Assembly (NCBI RefSeq): GCF_014203835.1
Contig: NZ_JACHJW010000001.1
Span: forward strand, 3,298,501-3,362,500
DNA from: Micromonospora polyrhachis
GTDB lineage: Bacteria > Actinomycetota > Actinomycetes > Mycobacteriales > Micromonosporaceae
DNA: 64,000 nucleotides
Reading direction: 5' to 3'
Below the pieces are notes generated by a model. The model did no database searches, was not told the origin of the DNA, and worked only from the letters and a program-made list of their open reading frames with translations. Positions 42,638 through 51,027 of the stretch are shown here, piece after piece. Positions within the stretch are counted from its first letter, which is position 1. Each line of letters opens with the position of its first letter. Both the position numbers and the translations under genes were made by a program.

Positions 42638-42661
42638 CCAGCGGCTGGACCGGTTCCCGGG

Positions 42662-42696
42662 CCGGTGGCTGTACCTCACGAAGGTACGGCCACCGG
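42662..42696. terminator. Terminator after the S8 protease
   Basis: CCGGTGGCTGTACCT (42662-42676) pairs with 42682-42696 around a 5-base loop; the single non-match is a G-U pair in RNA. This is a strong 15-bp stem 25 bases after the stop. Confidence 0.8.
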
Positions 42697-42722
42697 ACCC
42701 CGTCCATCCCGCGACCATCCGG

Positions 42723-42783
42723 GTTGATCGAGAGATTTACGTCGTGATCGGACCGCTTCGACGACGCAAATCTCCTGATCAAC
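42723..42783. repeat. 23-bp imperfect inverted repeat
   Basis: Positions 42723-42745 and 42761-42783 are reverse complements at 20 of 23 positions, with a 15-base spacer. The arms start and end with GTTGATC/GATCAAC. It lies between the S8 protease terminator and the convergent glycosyltransferase. It may be a REP-like dispersed repeat, a small non-autonomous element or the minus-strand terminator. Confidence 0.75.
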
Positions 42784-42806
42784 TTTGCGAGGGGGAGCCC
42801 CGTCGG

Positions 42807-43613
42807 TCAGACAGCGAAGGTGGTCGGGCGCTCGGTAGCCGGGGACGGCGGAGTGGCCTTCCAGAGCTTCGACTTCTGGGCGGTCAGCCGGGCGAGATAG
42901 GCCGGGTTGAGCACCATGTAGCGGTGCCAGAGGCGCTTCGGTTCCAGACCGAGCCGCCACAGCCATTCCAGCCCGGCGCGCTGCATCCACGGCGGCGGCT
43001 TGCGCAGCAGACCGGCGTGGTAGTCGAACGCGGCACCAACGGCCATCATCGGCATGTCCAGCAGCGGACGCATGGCGTGCGTGAAGATCTCCTGCCGGGG
43101 ACAGCCCAGCCCGACCAGCACCAGCCGGGCACCCGAGGCCCGGATCCGATCGGCGATCTCCGCATCCTCACCCGGCTGCACCGAACGGAACTTCGACGAC
43201 TCCACCCCGGCGACCTTCAGGGCCGGGAACATCCGCTCCAACGCCGGGATCAGCCGGGACAGGGTGTCGTCGGTGGAGCCGTACAGGTAGACCGGGAGCC
43301 CTTCCTCGGCGAACCGGGCGAGTACGCGCAGCGTCAACGTCGGCCCGTACACCCGGTCGGTAAGCCCGGCGCCGTGCAGCAGGTTGAGCGCCCAGCGCAC
43401 CGGTTGGCCATCCGGGGTGACCAGGTCGAAGGAGTTGAGCCGAGCGTTGTGCGGGCGATCCAGCACCCCGGTCATCACGCCGTGCACGGCCAACGCGGTG
43501 AGCGCGAACGGCCGACGCTCCCGCCCGGCAGCCACCACCTGTTCGGTTGCGGCCTCGTAGTCCACCGCGTCAACCAACACGCCGAGCACATTGCGCTTAC
43601 CCTTGGCGATCAC
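42807..43613 (-). CDS. GT26-family glycosyltransferase (WecG/TagA/CpsF)
   Basis: The protein has 268 residues. WecG/TagA features are NVLGVLVDAVDYEAATEQV, LDRPHNARLNSFDLVTPDGQPVRWAL, YLYGSTDDTLSRLIPALERMFP, LVLVGLGCPRQEIFTHAMRP and AVGAAFDYHAGLLRKPPPWMQRAGLEWLWRL. These enzymes transfer an N-acetylated amino sugar to undecaprenyl-linked sugar intermediates at the membrane during cell-surface polysaccharide assembly. GTG 43613 has GGAGG upstream. The sugar-epimerase gene lies upstream on the same strand beyond the 76-bp repeats, so both probably serve one glycan. Confidence 0.88.
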   Translation of the reverse strand: MIAKGKRNVLGVLVDAVDYEAATEQVVAAGRERRPFALTALAVHGVMTGVLDRPHNARLNSFDLVTPDGQPVRWALNLLHGAGLTDRVYGPTLTLRVLARFAEEGLPVYLYGSTDDTLSRLIPALERMFPALKVAGVESSKFRSVQPGEDAEIADRIRASGARLVLVGLGCPRQEIFTHAMRPLLDMPMMAVGAAFDYHAGLLRKPPPWMQRAGLEWLWRLGLEPKRLWHRYMVLNPAYLARLTAQKSKLWKATPPSPATERPTTFAV

Positions 43614-43619
43614 GTCGCC

Positions 43620-43790
43620 TCCTCGCTGCGCTCGTCGTCGCCGTGATCTGGGTTGCTGAGCCAGCTGGTTCGCTCGCTTGCTCGCTCACGGCATCTCCTC
43701 GCTGCGCTCGTCGTCGCCGTGATCTGGGTTGCTGAGCCAGCTGGTTCGCTCGCGTTGCTCGCTCACGCCAACTCCTCGCTGCGCTCGCTC
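43620..43790. repeat. Two full and one partial ~76-bp tandem repeat units
   Basis: Units begin TCCTCGCTGCGCTCG at 43620, 43696 and 43773. The first two are nearly identical over 76-77 bases, the second having two extra bases near its end; the third breaks off after 18 bases at the epimerase stop. Each full unit carries GCTGAGCCAGCTGG and GCTCGC clusters. The array fills the whole gap between the epimerase and glycosyltransferase genes. Confidence 0.9.
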
Positions 43791-44862
43791 ATGCCTGCGG
43801 GACCCACTTGTCCACGTTCGCCTCGTAGATCTCCTGGAGGATCATCGGCACGTCGTAGACCTGTTTCCAGTCCGGGTAGTCCCGCTGGAACGCCTCGTTG
43901 GAGCCGATCCACCACTGGTGGTCGCCGATCCGGTTGGCCTCGCGATACTCGGTGACCATCTCCACACCCGTGATCTTCTCGGCCAGAGCGAAGGCCTCCC
44001 GGTTGGAGACGTTCGAGTGCCGTCCACCACCCAGGTTGTAGACCGCTGCCGAGCGCGGGGCACGGAAGAACGCCTCGAACGCCGACACCACGTCCGAGCT
44101 GTGGATCGCGTCACGTACCTGCTTGCCCTGGTAGCCGAAGATGTTGTACGTCCGGCGCTCCATGTTGCAGCGCATCACGTACGCCAGGAAGCCGTGCAGT
44201 TCGGTCGCGGAGTGGGCGGGTCCGGTCAGTGTGCCGCCCCGGAAGCAGGCGGTCTTCATGTCGAAGTAGCGGCCGTACTCCTGCACCATCACGTCCGCGG
44301 CCACCTTCGAGGCACCGAAGACCGAGTGCAGGCAGGCATCGATCGACATGTCCTCTTTGATGCCGTTGTAGTACGGGTGGTCCGGCTCCAGCTCCCAGCG
44401 CGTCTCCAGCTCGACCAGCGGCAGCGAGTTGGGGCGGTCGCCGTAGACCTTGTTGGTCGAACAGTGGATGACCGGTGCCTCGATGCAGTGCTCGCGGACG
44501 TTCTGTAGGACATTCAGCGTCCCGCCGGCGTTCACGTCGAAGTCCGTGAACGGGTCGCGGACGGCCCAGTCGTGCGATGGCTGAGCAGCGGTGTGGATCA
44601 CCACGGCGATGTCGCGGCCGTACCGCTGGAAGATTTTCGCCAGCGCGTTCCGGTCGCGGATGTCGATGCTGTGATGGGTGTACGCCCCGCCGAGGTCGTC
44701 GGTGAGTCGGGCCACGTTCCACGCCGTGGACGCCTCGGCACCGAAGAATTCCTGGCGCATGTCGTTGTCGATGCCCACCACGTCGAGGCCGAGGCCGGCG
44801 AAGTGCCGGACCGCCTCGGAACCGATCAAACCGCCTGATCCGGTTACCAACGCGACACTCAC
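43789..44862 (-). CDS. NAD-dependent nucleotide-sugar epimerase (CDP-paratose 2-epimerase-like SDR)
   Basis: This 357-residue extended SDR has [16 protein letters not shown] as the NAD-binding GxxGxxG motif and [19 protein letters not shown] as in the CDP-tyvelose/paratose 2-epimerase group. The active-site region is [10 protein letters not shown] followed by [19 protein letters not shown]. In the YxxxK position a phenylalanine replaces the usual catalytic tyrosine (FGASK). GTG 44862 has GGAG 6 bases upstream; an in-frame ATG 12 bases earlier overlaps that ribosome site. It should act on a nucleotide sugar for a surface glycan with the downstream GT26 gene. Confidence 0.82.
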   Translation of the reverse strand: MSVALVTGSGGLIGSEAVRHFAGLGLDVVGIDNDMRQEFFGAEASTAWNVARLTDDLGGAYTHHSIDIRDRNALAKIFQRYGRDIAVVIHTAAQPSHDWAVRDPFTDFDVNAGGTLNVLQNVREHCIEAPVIHCSTNKVYGDRPNSLPLVELETRWELEPDHPYYNGIKEDMSIDACLHSVFGASKVAADVMVQEYGRYFDMKTACFRGGTLTGPAHSATELHGFLAYVMRCNMERRTYNIFGYQGKQVRDAIHSSDVVSAFEAFFRAPRSAAVYNLGGGRHSNVSNREAFALAEKITGVEMVTEYREANRIGDHQWWIGSNEAFQRDYPDWKQVYDVPMILQEIYEANVDKWVPQA

Positions 44863-44949
44863 ACGCCACTCCATGGGTCTGGGGCCGGAAACCATCGGAG
44901 CATAGCGCGCGGGCCATCGGGTCCTGGAGAAGGAAGGGGGCGGAACGGA

Positions 44950-44981
44950 CGAAGGGCCCCGCGTTGCCGCGAGGCCCTTCG
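44950..44981 (-). terminator. Terminator of the tRNA-Leu gene
   Basis: CGAAGGGCC-CCGCG (44950-44963) pairs with 44968-44981, one mismatch in a 14-bp stem and a 4-base loop, directly 3' of the tRNA. Confidence 0.85.
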
Positions 44982-44987
44982 GTCAGC

Positions 44988-45073
44988 TGGTGGGGAAGGG
45001 GGGAGTTGAACCCCCACGCCCTTTCGGGCACACGGACCTGAACCGTGCGCGTCTGCCATTCCGCCACTCCCCC
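44988..45073 (-). tRNA. tRNA-Leu (anticodon CAG), CCA encoded
   Basis: Read on the minus strand, the acceptor 5' strand GGGGGAG (45073-45067) pairs with CTTCCCC (44998-44992). The D arm has GCGGAATGGCAGACGC. The anticodon arm GCACGGTTCAGGTCCGTG has anticodon CAG. A long variable arm TGCCCGAAAGGGCG and the T arm GGGGGTTCAACTCCCCC follow. The discriminator A (44991) is followed by an encoded CCA. A tRNA-Leu next to fhaA is also found in M. tuberculosis, so the neighbourhood is conserved. Confidence 0.95.
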
Positions 45074-45341
45074 ATGCGGTGCATGGTGAGGCCCACCTGC
45101 GCCCATGTCTGGCATGGGCATATCTAAACTTTTGTCCTGAACCTGCCCGTCGGCGGGTGCCTGGACATATTACGCTGTACCCTACTGCCGCTACGAGCGG
45201 ATATCTCTCGCAGCGGAAGGAACATTAGCACGACTATCCCGGCCCCTCGAGGATGGGCCGGCAGCAGGCGGTCGAGCGGCGTGCGAGCTGCACGTGCGAC
45301 GGCCGGATACCATCATGTCCTCGGGACCCGAGGAGGAGCCG
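45074..45341. other. Promoter region of the fhaA-pknB operon
   Basis: This 268-base gap lies between the divergent tRNA-Leu and fhaA. An AT-richer patch (45120-45180, TATCTAAACTTTTGTCCTGAA and CATATTACGCTGTACCCTAC) probably contains the promoters. No gene is visible. Confidence 0.45.
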
Positions 45342-46097
45342 GTGAGCGTGCTGCAACGCTTCGAGAAGCGTTTGGAAGGTCTGGTTGAGGGGGCCTTCGC
45401 AAAGGTGTTCAAGGGTGTTGTCCACCCTGTGGAGATCCTCAACGCGATGCAGCGGGAGGCGGAGGCGCACAAGGCGATCCTGGCCGGCGGGCGCACTCTC
45501 GTACCCAACCGCTACGTGATCGATCTCTCGCCGTACGACCATAGCCGGCTCGCGCCATACGCGGCGGCACTGGCCCAGGAACTGGCCCAGTCCCAGGCGG
45601 AGTTCATCGGCGAGCAGGCGTGGACGGTCTACGGCGACGTGATCGTCGAGATCGAGCGCGGGGACGGACTCGACACCGGCATGTTCCGGGTCACCGCCGA
45701 GGTCTACACCGGTGGCGAGGTGGCACCGGCGCAGCCGGCCTACGACGCTCCCGGTGGTTATCCGCACTACGACCAGGGTGGCGGCTACGGTCCTCCCCCT
45801 GGTCACGGCGGTGGCCGCAACATCCGTCTGGTCTCTGGCGACGGACGGACTTACCCTCTGCAGATGGGTTCCACCGTGATCGGCCGGGGCGACCAGGCCA
45901 ATCTCCGCCTGCCCGACGTCGGCATCTCGCGCCGACACGCCAGACTCGACTTCGACGGTTCCCAGGTGGTGCTCACCGATCTGGGCTCGACCAACGGCAC
46001 CATGGTCAACGGCCAGCGCGTCTCGGCCGTGGCGCTCAACCCCGGTGACATGATCCAGCTCGGGACGACCACCCTCACGTTCCGAGTGGACGGCTAA
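45342..46097 (+). CDS. fhaA: FHA-domain protein FhaA (DUF3662 + FHA)
   Basis: The protein has 251 residues. The N-terminal DUF3662 domain (about 1-120) reads LQRFEKRLEGLVEGAFAKVFKGVVHPVEI and RTLVPNRYVIDLSPYD. A short Gly/Pro/Tyr linker follows, then the FHA domain (about 165-245) with VIGRGDQANLRLPD, ISRRHARL and LGSTNGTMVNG phosphothreonine-binding residues. FhaA binds phosphorylated targets of PknA/PknB such as MviN and restrains peptidoglycan synthesis. GTG 45342 follows AGGAGG (45331-45336) by 5 bases. It is the first gene of the growth-control operon. Confidence 0.93.
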   Translation: MSVLQRFEKRLEGLVEGAFAKVFKGVVHPVEILNAMQREAEAHKAILAGGRTLVPNRYVIDLSPYDHSRLAPYAAALAQELAQSQAEFIGEQAWTVYGDVIVEIERGDGLDTGMFRVTAEVYTGGEVAPAQPAYDAPGGYPHYDQGGGYGPPPGHGGGRNIRLVSGDGRTYPLQMGSTVIGRGDQANLRLPDVGISRRHARLDFDGSQVVLTDLGSTNGTMVNGQRVSAVALNPGDMIQLGTTTLTFRVDG

Positions 46098-46101
46098 CAC
46101 C

Positions 46102-46581
46102 TTGCCCCCTTTCGTCATCACTGTCGCGCGTTTCGGGTTCATCATCCTGCTGTGGATCTTCGTATTCACGGTGGTCGGCGTGATCCGCCGGGATCTCTTC
46201 GCCGGAGCCAGATCCAGTCGTCTCGTCGCCGCACCGCGGGTCGGGGCGTCACTGGTGCACGGAAAGCCGGCAAAGGTGAAGAAGGGGCGGGCGGCGCGTC
46301 AGCTCGTCGTCACCGCCGGCCAGTTGGCCGGTACCCGGATCACGCTCGGCGAAGCGCAGATCACCATCGGCCGCGCGGAGGATTCCACCCTCGTCATCAC
46401 CGACGACTACGCCTCGGCCCGGCACGCACGGCTGGTGCCCCGGGCTGGACAGTGGTTCGTCGAGGATCTCGGCTCGACTAACGGCACCTATCTCGATCGC
46501 GCTAAGGTCACCGGACCAACCCCCGTCCCCCTCGGCGTGCCGATTCGAATCGGCCGCACTTCTCTCGAATTACGGCCATGA
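46102..46581 (+). CDS. fhaB: FHA-domain membrane protein FhaB (FipA)
   Basis: The protein has 159 residues. One N-terminal TM (ARFGFIILLWIFVFTVVGVI) is followed by a linker and a C-terminal FHA domain (about 78-157) with ITIGRAEDSTLVITDD, YASARHARL and LGSTNGTYLDR. The only in-frame start near the TM is TTG 46102, four bases after fhaA, with no strong ribosome site. FhaB/FipA binds phosphorylated FtsZ and other PknA/B targets at the septum in mycobacteria. Its stop overlaps the pstP ATG (ATGA). Confidence 0.92.
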   Translation: MPPFVITVARFGFIILLWIFVFTVVGVIRRDLFAGARSSRLVAAPRVGASLVHGKPAKVKKGRAARQLVVTAGQLAGTRITLGEAQITIGRAEDSTLVITDDYASARHARLVPRAGQWFVEDLGSTNGTYLDRAKVTGPTPVPLGVPIRIGRTSLELRP

Positions 46582-48002
46582 CTCTGACCCTGCGCTATGC
46601 GGCCCACAGCGACCGCGGTCTACTTCGAGACGGTAACCAGGATTCCGTCTACGCCGGACCGCGGCTTCTCGCCGTCGCCGACGGCATGGGCGGCATGGCC
46701 GCCGGTGACGTCGCCAGCAACATCGTCATCGGTGCGATGGCCCCGCTCGACGAGGACGTCCCTGGGGACGCGCTCGTCGATGCGCTCCGGTCTGCCGTCG
46801 ACACCGCCAACCAACAACTACGCGACACCGTGGACGCCAACCCTCAGATGGAGGGGATGGGCACCACCCTGACGGCGATCCTGTTCTCCGGCAGCAAGAT
46901 CGGCATGGTGCACATCGGCGATTCGCGGGCGTACCTGCTGCGCGACGGCGAGTTCGCCCAGATCACCAAGGACGACACCTACGTCCAGATGCTTGTGGAC
47001 GAGGGACGGATCAGCGCGGAGGAGGCCAGCAGCCACCCGCAGCGGTCGCTGCTGACCCGGGCACTCGATGGTCGCGACATCGACCCGGAATACTCCGTCC
47101 GTCAGGTGCGCCCGGGTGACCGCTATCTGATCTGTAGTGATGGTCTTTCCGGCGTCGTCAGTGCCGAGACCATCGCGGACACCATGCGGGAGCTCCGGGA
47201 CCCCCGCGAGTGCGTCGAGCGGCTGGTGAAGCTCGCACTCCGGGGCGGTGGGCCCGACAACATCACCGTCGTCATCGCCGACGCCACGGATCAGGACATC
47301 GTGGAGGCGGCACCGATCGTGGGCGGTGCGGCGGCCCGGGACCGGGGGATGGCGACCTCGGCCGACCAGTCGACGCCGGCTGCCCGAGCCTCTGCCCTCT
47401 CCGCGCCTCGGCCAGCCAGCCCTGAGCCGCCGGACACGGCGGATGGTCCCGAAGACGAGGAAGCCCCCCGTCGGCATCCGGTACGGGTCGCCGCGATCGT
47501 GGTCGTGGTCCTGGCTCTTCTCGGTGGCGGGCTCTGGTTCGGCTGGAGCTACAGTCAGCGGCAGTACTACGTGGGGGCCACCGAGGACGGTCAGTTGGCG
47601 GTGTTCCGGGGCGTTCCCGGCGAGATCGCCGGGCTGAGCCTCTCCAGTGTGCACACCACCAGCGACGCCACGCTCGACGACCTGACCGCTGCCGCGCAGG
47701 AACAGGTCAAACAAGGCATCCAGGCAAAGAACGAACCCGATGCCGAGCGCCGGCTCGCCGAGTTGACCAACGACGATCCGAGCAACCCCAACCTCAAGCC
47801 GACCTGTCCGCCGAGCCATGTCCCGGGCACCGGTCAACCCACCACGACCCCCGGCACCGCCGCGACCGTCGACCCGACAGTCGGTCCGTCGTCGAGCAGT
47901 AGCCGATCCGCCACCCCCACCCCGGCACACTCACCAGAAGCTCTCCCCTCCGACACGATCCCGCCGGTTACCGACCCGGCGGGATGTCGGTCGGTGGACT
48001 GA
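46578..48002 (+). CDS. pstP: PP2C-type Ser/Thr protein phosphatase PstP
   Basis: The protein has 474 residues. The catalytic PP2C domain (about 5-235) has SDRGLLRDGNQDSVYA, VADGMGGMAAGD, MGTTLTAILF, GDSRAYLLRDGEF, ICSDGLSGVV and GGPDNITVVIAD, with all metal-binding Asp residues. One TM (VRVAAIVVVVLALLGGGLWFG, about 302-322) and an extracytoplasmic Ser/Thr/Pro-rich tail of about 150 residues follow. PstP dephosphorylates PknA/PknB and their substrates at the membrane. Its ATG overlaps the fhaB stop by 4 bases. Confidence 0.94.
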   Translation: MTLTLRYAAHSDRGLLRDGNQDSVYAGPRLLAVADGMGGMAAGDVASNIVIGAMAPLDEDVPGDALVDALRSAVDTANQQLRDTVDANPQMEGMGTTLTAILFSGSKIGMVHIGDSRAYLLRDGEFAQITKDDTYVQMLVDEGRISAEEASSHPQRSLLTRALDGRDIDPEYSVRQVRPGDRYLICSDGLSGVVSAETIADTMRELRDPRECVERLVKLALRGGGPDNITVVIADATDQDIVEAAPIVGGAAARDRGMATSADQSTPAARASALSAPRPASPEPPDTADGPEDEEAPRRHPVRVAAIVVVVLALLGGGLWFGWSYSQRQYYVGATEDGQLAVFRGVPGEIAGLSLSSVHTTSDATLDDLTAAAQEQVKQGIQAKNEPDAERRLAELTNDDPSNPNLKPTCPPSHVPGTGQPTTTPGTAATVDPTVGPSSSSSRSATPTPAHSPEALPSDTIPPVTDPAGCRSVD

Positions 48003-48033
48003 GCATCAGTCCCGACGATCCGAGGTATCGATT

Positions 48034-49527
48034 GTGACCGCTCCGGCCGGACCGGCGGCCTCGCCCGTGCCCACGGGCGAGATGCCGCGCGTCCGGCTGT
48101 CCAGGTCCCGGCGAAACTCCGAACTGGCGCTGTTGTTGATGGCCATGGCGCTGGTGATGGCCTACTCGGCCACGGTCGAGGCAAACCTCTTCGACACGGT
48201 CACGGCCGACTTCTGGGTGCCGACCGCGCTACTGACCGCACTCTTCCTCGGCCTGCACCTGGTGATCCGGTTCCTGGCCCCGTACGCCGATCCGGTGCTG
48301 GTGCCGGCGGTCGCCCTGCTCAACGGGCTCGGGGTGGCGTTCCTGCGCCGGATCGACCTGGCCAAGGCCGACCCGGAGGAGCGCCCGGACTTTCCGATCT
48401 TCGCGGGGATCGGGGGCACCCAGCTGACCTGGACGCTGATCGCGATCGTCCTCGCCGCCGGGCTGCTGTTCATCATCCGGGACCACCGGTCGGTCTCCCG
48501 GTACGCGTACACCCTGGGCCTGGCCGGCATCGTGCTGGTGATGATCCCGGCGGTGCTGCCCCGGGCGTACTCCGAGATCAACGGTGCCAAGCTGTGGATC
48601 CTGATCGGTGGTTTCTCCATCCAGCCCGGCGAGTTCGCTAAGCTGGCCCTGCTGGTCTTCTTCGCCTACTACCTGGTGCGTAAGCGCGAGGTGCTGTCGC
48701 TGGCGAGCCGACGCTTTCTCGGCATCGACTTCCCCCGAGGCCGCGACCTCGGCCCGGTTCTCGTCGTCTGGGTGATCAGCGTCCTGGTGCTGATCTTCGA
48801 GAAGGACCTCGGCACCTCGCTGCTCTACTTCGGCATGTTCGTGGTCACGCTCTACGTCGCCACCGAGCGGGTGAGTTGGCTGATCATCGGTCTGGTGCTC
48901 TTCTTCGGCGGGGCCTTCCTCGCCTACTTCCTCGGTGGCGCGTTCCCCAACAGCCCGTTCGCCAACTTCTACGTACGGGCCGAGATCTGGCTCAACCCGT
49001 TCGAAGACCCATACGAGAAGGGCTATCAACTGGTGCAGGGTTTGCTCGGCCTCGGCACGGGCGGCCTCTTCGGCACCGGTCCGGGCGGCGGTCAGCCGCT
49101 GAAGGTGCCCGAGGTGCAGAACGACTTCATCTTCGCCGGCATCGGTGAGGAGATCGGGTTGTTCGGGCTCTCCGCCCTGCTGGTGATCTACCTGCTGATC
49201 GTCGAGCGGGGCCTGCGGGCGGCGATCGCCGTACGGGACTCGTTCGGGAAGCTGCTCGCCGGTGGCCTCGCCTTCACCCTCGGGTTGCAGGTGTTCGTGA
49301 TCGTCGGTGGGATCAGCGGGCTGATCCCACTGACCGGCCAGACCACTCCGTTCCTCTCCGCCGGTGGCTCCTCACTGATGGCCAACTGGCTCCTCATTGC
49401 CTTCCTGCTGCGGGTCTCCGATGCGGCGCGTCGGCCGGTGACCGGAGTCAGTCCCCGGCCGGACAACCGGCCAGCGGGGGTGCCGGAACAGCTGCACGGC
49501 GCTCCGACGGAGGTGATTCGACCGTGA
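48034..49527 (+). CDS. rodA: SEDS-family peptidoglycan polymerase RodA/FtsW
   Basis: This 497-residue protein has about 12 TM segments and a short basic cytoplasmic N-terminus. SEDS landmarks are GAKLWILIGGFSIQPGEFAKLALLVFFAYYLV, EKDLGTSLLYFGMFVVTLYVAT with the catalytic Asp, RAEIWLNPFEDPYEKGYQLVQGLLGLGTGGLFGTGPGGG and DFIFAGIGEEIGLFG. It polymerises lipid II glycan with its cognate class B PBP, encoded next. GTG 48034 follows CGAGG. Its TGA overlaps the pbpA GTG, so the polymerase and transpeptidase are made in coupled fashion. Confidence 0.93.
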   Translation: MTAPAGPAASPVPTGEMPRVRLSRSRRNSELALLLMAMALVMAYSATVEANLFDTVTADFWVPTALLTALFLGLHLVIRFLAPYADPVLVPAVALLNGLGVAFLRRIDLAKADPEERPDFPIFAGIGGTQLTWTLIAIVLAAGLLFIIRDHRSVSRYAYTLGLAGIVLVMIPAVLPRAYSEINGAKLWILIGGFSIQPGEFAKLALLVFFAYYLVRKREVLSLASRRFLGIDFPRGRDLGPVLVVWVISVLVLIFEKDLGTSLLYFGMFVVTLYVATERVSWLIIGLVLFFGGAFLAYFLGGAFPNSPFANFYVRAEIWLNPFEDPYEKGYQLVQGLLGLGTGGLFGTGPGGGQPLKVPEVQNDFIFAGIGEEIGLFGLSALLVIYLLIVERGLRAAIAVRDSFGKLLAGGLAFTLGLQVFVIVGGISGLIPLTGQTTPFLSAGGSSLMANWLLIAFLLRVSDAARRPVTGVSPRPDNRPAGVPEQLHGAPTEVIRP

Positions 49528-51026
49528 ACGCGCCATTACGCCGTGTCGGCGTGGTCGTCATGATCCTGTTCGGTCTGCTCTTCGCCAACCTCAACTGGGT
49601 GCAGGGCTACAAGGCCGACGAATACCGCACCAGCGACTACAACGGTCGGGTCCAGGTCGCCGAGTACGACCGCAAGCGCGGCAACATCGAGGTCGGCGGC
49701 ACGGCCGTGGCGGTGAGCAAGGAGACCAGCGGAAACCTTAAGTTCCTGCGCACCTACCCCAAGGGCGACGCCTACGCGCACGTGCTGGGCTACCAGCCGG
49801 TCAACCTGGCGGCAGTCGGGATCGAGCGCAGCGAGAACGACTTCCTCGCCGGCAACAGCGACCAGCTCTTCGGCGACCGCGTGAAGGACCTCTTCACCGG
49901 CGAGCAGACCGCCGGCGGCAACGTGCTGTTGAGCCTGTCCCGTACCGCCCAGGAACGGGCGTTCACCGAACTGGCCAACAACCGGGCCGGGGCCAGCAAG
50001 GGCGCGGCGGTGGCGATCGACCCGAAGACCGGTGCCATCCAGGCCCTGGTCTCCATGCCGAGCTTCGATCCCAATCCGTTGACCAGCCACAGCAGCAAGG
50101 AGGCGGAGGCGGCCTACCAGAAGTTGGAGGCTGACAAGAACGGTCCGCTCAAGAATCGCGCGCTGGCCGAGACACTGCCGCCCGGCTCGACCTTCAAGGT
50201 GGTCGTCGCGGCGGCGGCCCTGGAGAACGGGTACACCAAGGACGGCATGATCCCGGCCGGACCGAGTTACCGTGCGCCCACCGCCGGTACGGACATCCGC
50301 AACGCCGTCCCGTCCATCTGCCCCGAGTCGCAGGTGACGCTGATCAACGCGCTCACCGAGTCGTGCAATACCGGATTCGCCCAGATCGGGGTCAACCTCG
50401 GCGCGGCGAAGATCAAGGAAAAGGCTCGGGAGTTCGGCTTCGAGCAGGAGAACCTGACCTGCGGTCGGCTCGACGAGGGCGGCCTGCCGGTGGCGGCCAG
50501 TCGTACCGGGGCGATGCAGAACCCGGACGGCAGCGAGGACAAGGCCGCGCTCGCCCAGTCGTCGATCGGGCAGAACAACGTCCGGATGACCCCCCTGGAA
50601 GGGGCGATGATCGCCGGAGCGGTGGCCAACGGTGGCACGCAGATGCGGCCCTACCTGGTGCAGAAGCTGCTCGGGCCGGACCGGACCACCACCCACTACA
50701 CCGCCGTACCCCGCCAGCTACGCGAGTCGGTCAGCGGCCAGGTCGCCAGCGACCTGCGGGAGATGATGACCAGCGTCGTGCAGAACGGCACCGGCCGCAA
50801 CGCTCGGATCAGCGGTTACACGGTCGGTGGCAAGACCGGTACGGCGGAATCCGGGGCACAGGTCGACGAGCACGGCTGGTTCATCGGTTTCGTGATGAAG
50901 GGCAACGAACCGATCTCCGCGGTGGCGGTCATGCTTGAGTCGACCGGCGACGGCGGTAGCGCGGAGGCTGCCCGGATCGCTGCCCAGATCATGCGCGCCG
51001 TAATCCAGGACCGGGGAGGCAAGTGA
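49524..51026 (+). CDS. pbpA: Class B penicillin-binding protein PbpA
   Basis: The protein has 500 residues. An N-terminal TM (VGVVVMILFGLLFANLNWVQG) is followed by a dimerisation and pedestal region (about 25-150) and a transpeptidase domain with the SxxK motif LPPGSTFKVV (Ser about 222), the SxN motif ESCNTGF (Ser about 280) and KTGTAES (Lys about 437). It crosslinks peptidoglycan in the periplasmic space and partners RodA. GTG 49524 shares bases with the rodA stop. pknA starts one base after its own stop. Confidence 0.94.
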   Translation: MNAPLRRVGVVVMILFGLLFANLNWVQGYKADEYRTSDYNGRVQVAEYDRKRGNIEVGGTAVAVSKETSGNLKFLRTYPKGDAYAHVLGYQPVNLAAVGIERSENDFLAGNSDQLFGDRVKDLFTGEQTAGGNVLLSLSRTAQERAFTELANNRAGASKGAAVAIDPKTGAIQALVSMPSFDPNPLTSHSSKEAEAAYQKLEADKNGPLKNRALAETLPPGSTFKVVVAAAALENGYTKDGMIPAGPSYRAPTAGTDIRNAVPSICPESQVTLINALTESCNTGFAQIGVNLGAAKIKEKAREFGFEQENLTCGRLDEGGLPVAASRTGAMQNPDGSEDKAALAQSSIGQNNVRMTPLEGAMIAGAVANGGTQMRPYLVQKLLGPDRTTTHYTAVPRQLRESVSGQVASDLREMMTSVVQNGTGRNARISGYTVGGKTGTAESGAQVDEHGWFIGFVMKGNEPISAVAVMLESTGDGGSAEAARIAAQIMRAVIQDRGGK

Positions 51027-51027
51027 G

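Noticed and set aside
43620-43790. CRISPR-like array
   Set aside because: The units are 76-77 bases long and directly adjacent without unique spacers, and there are no cas genes.
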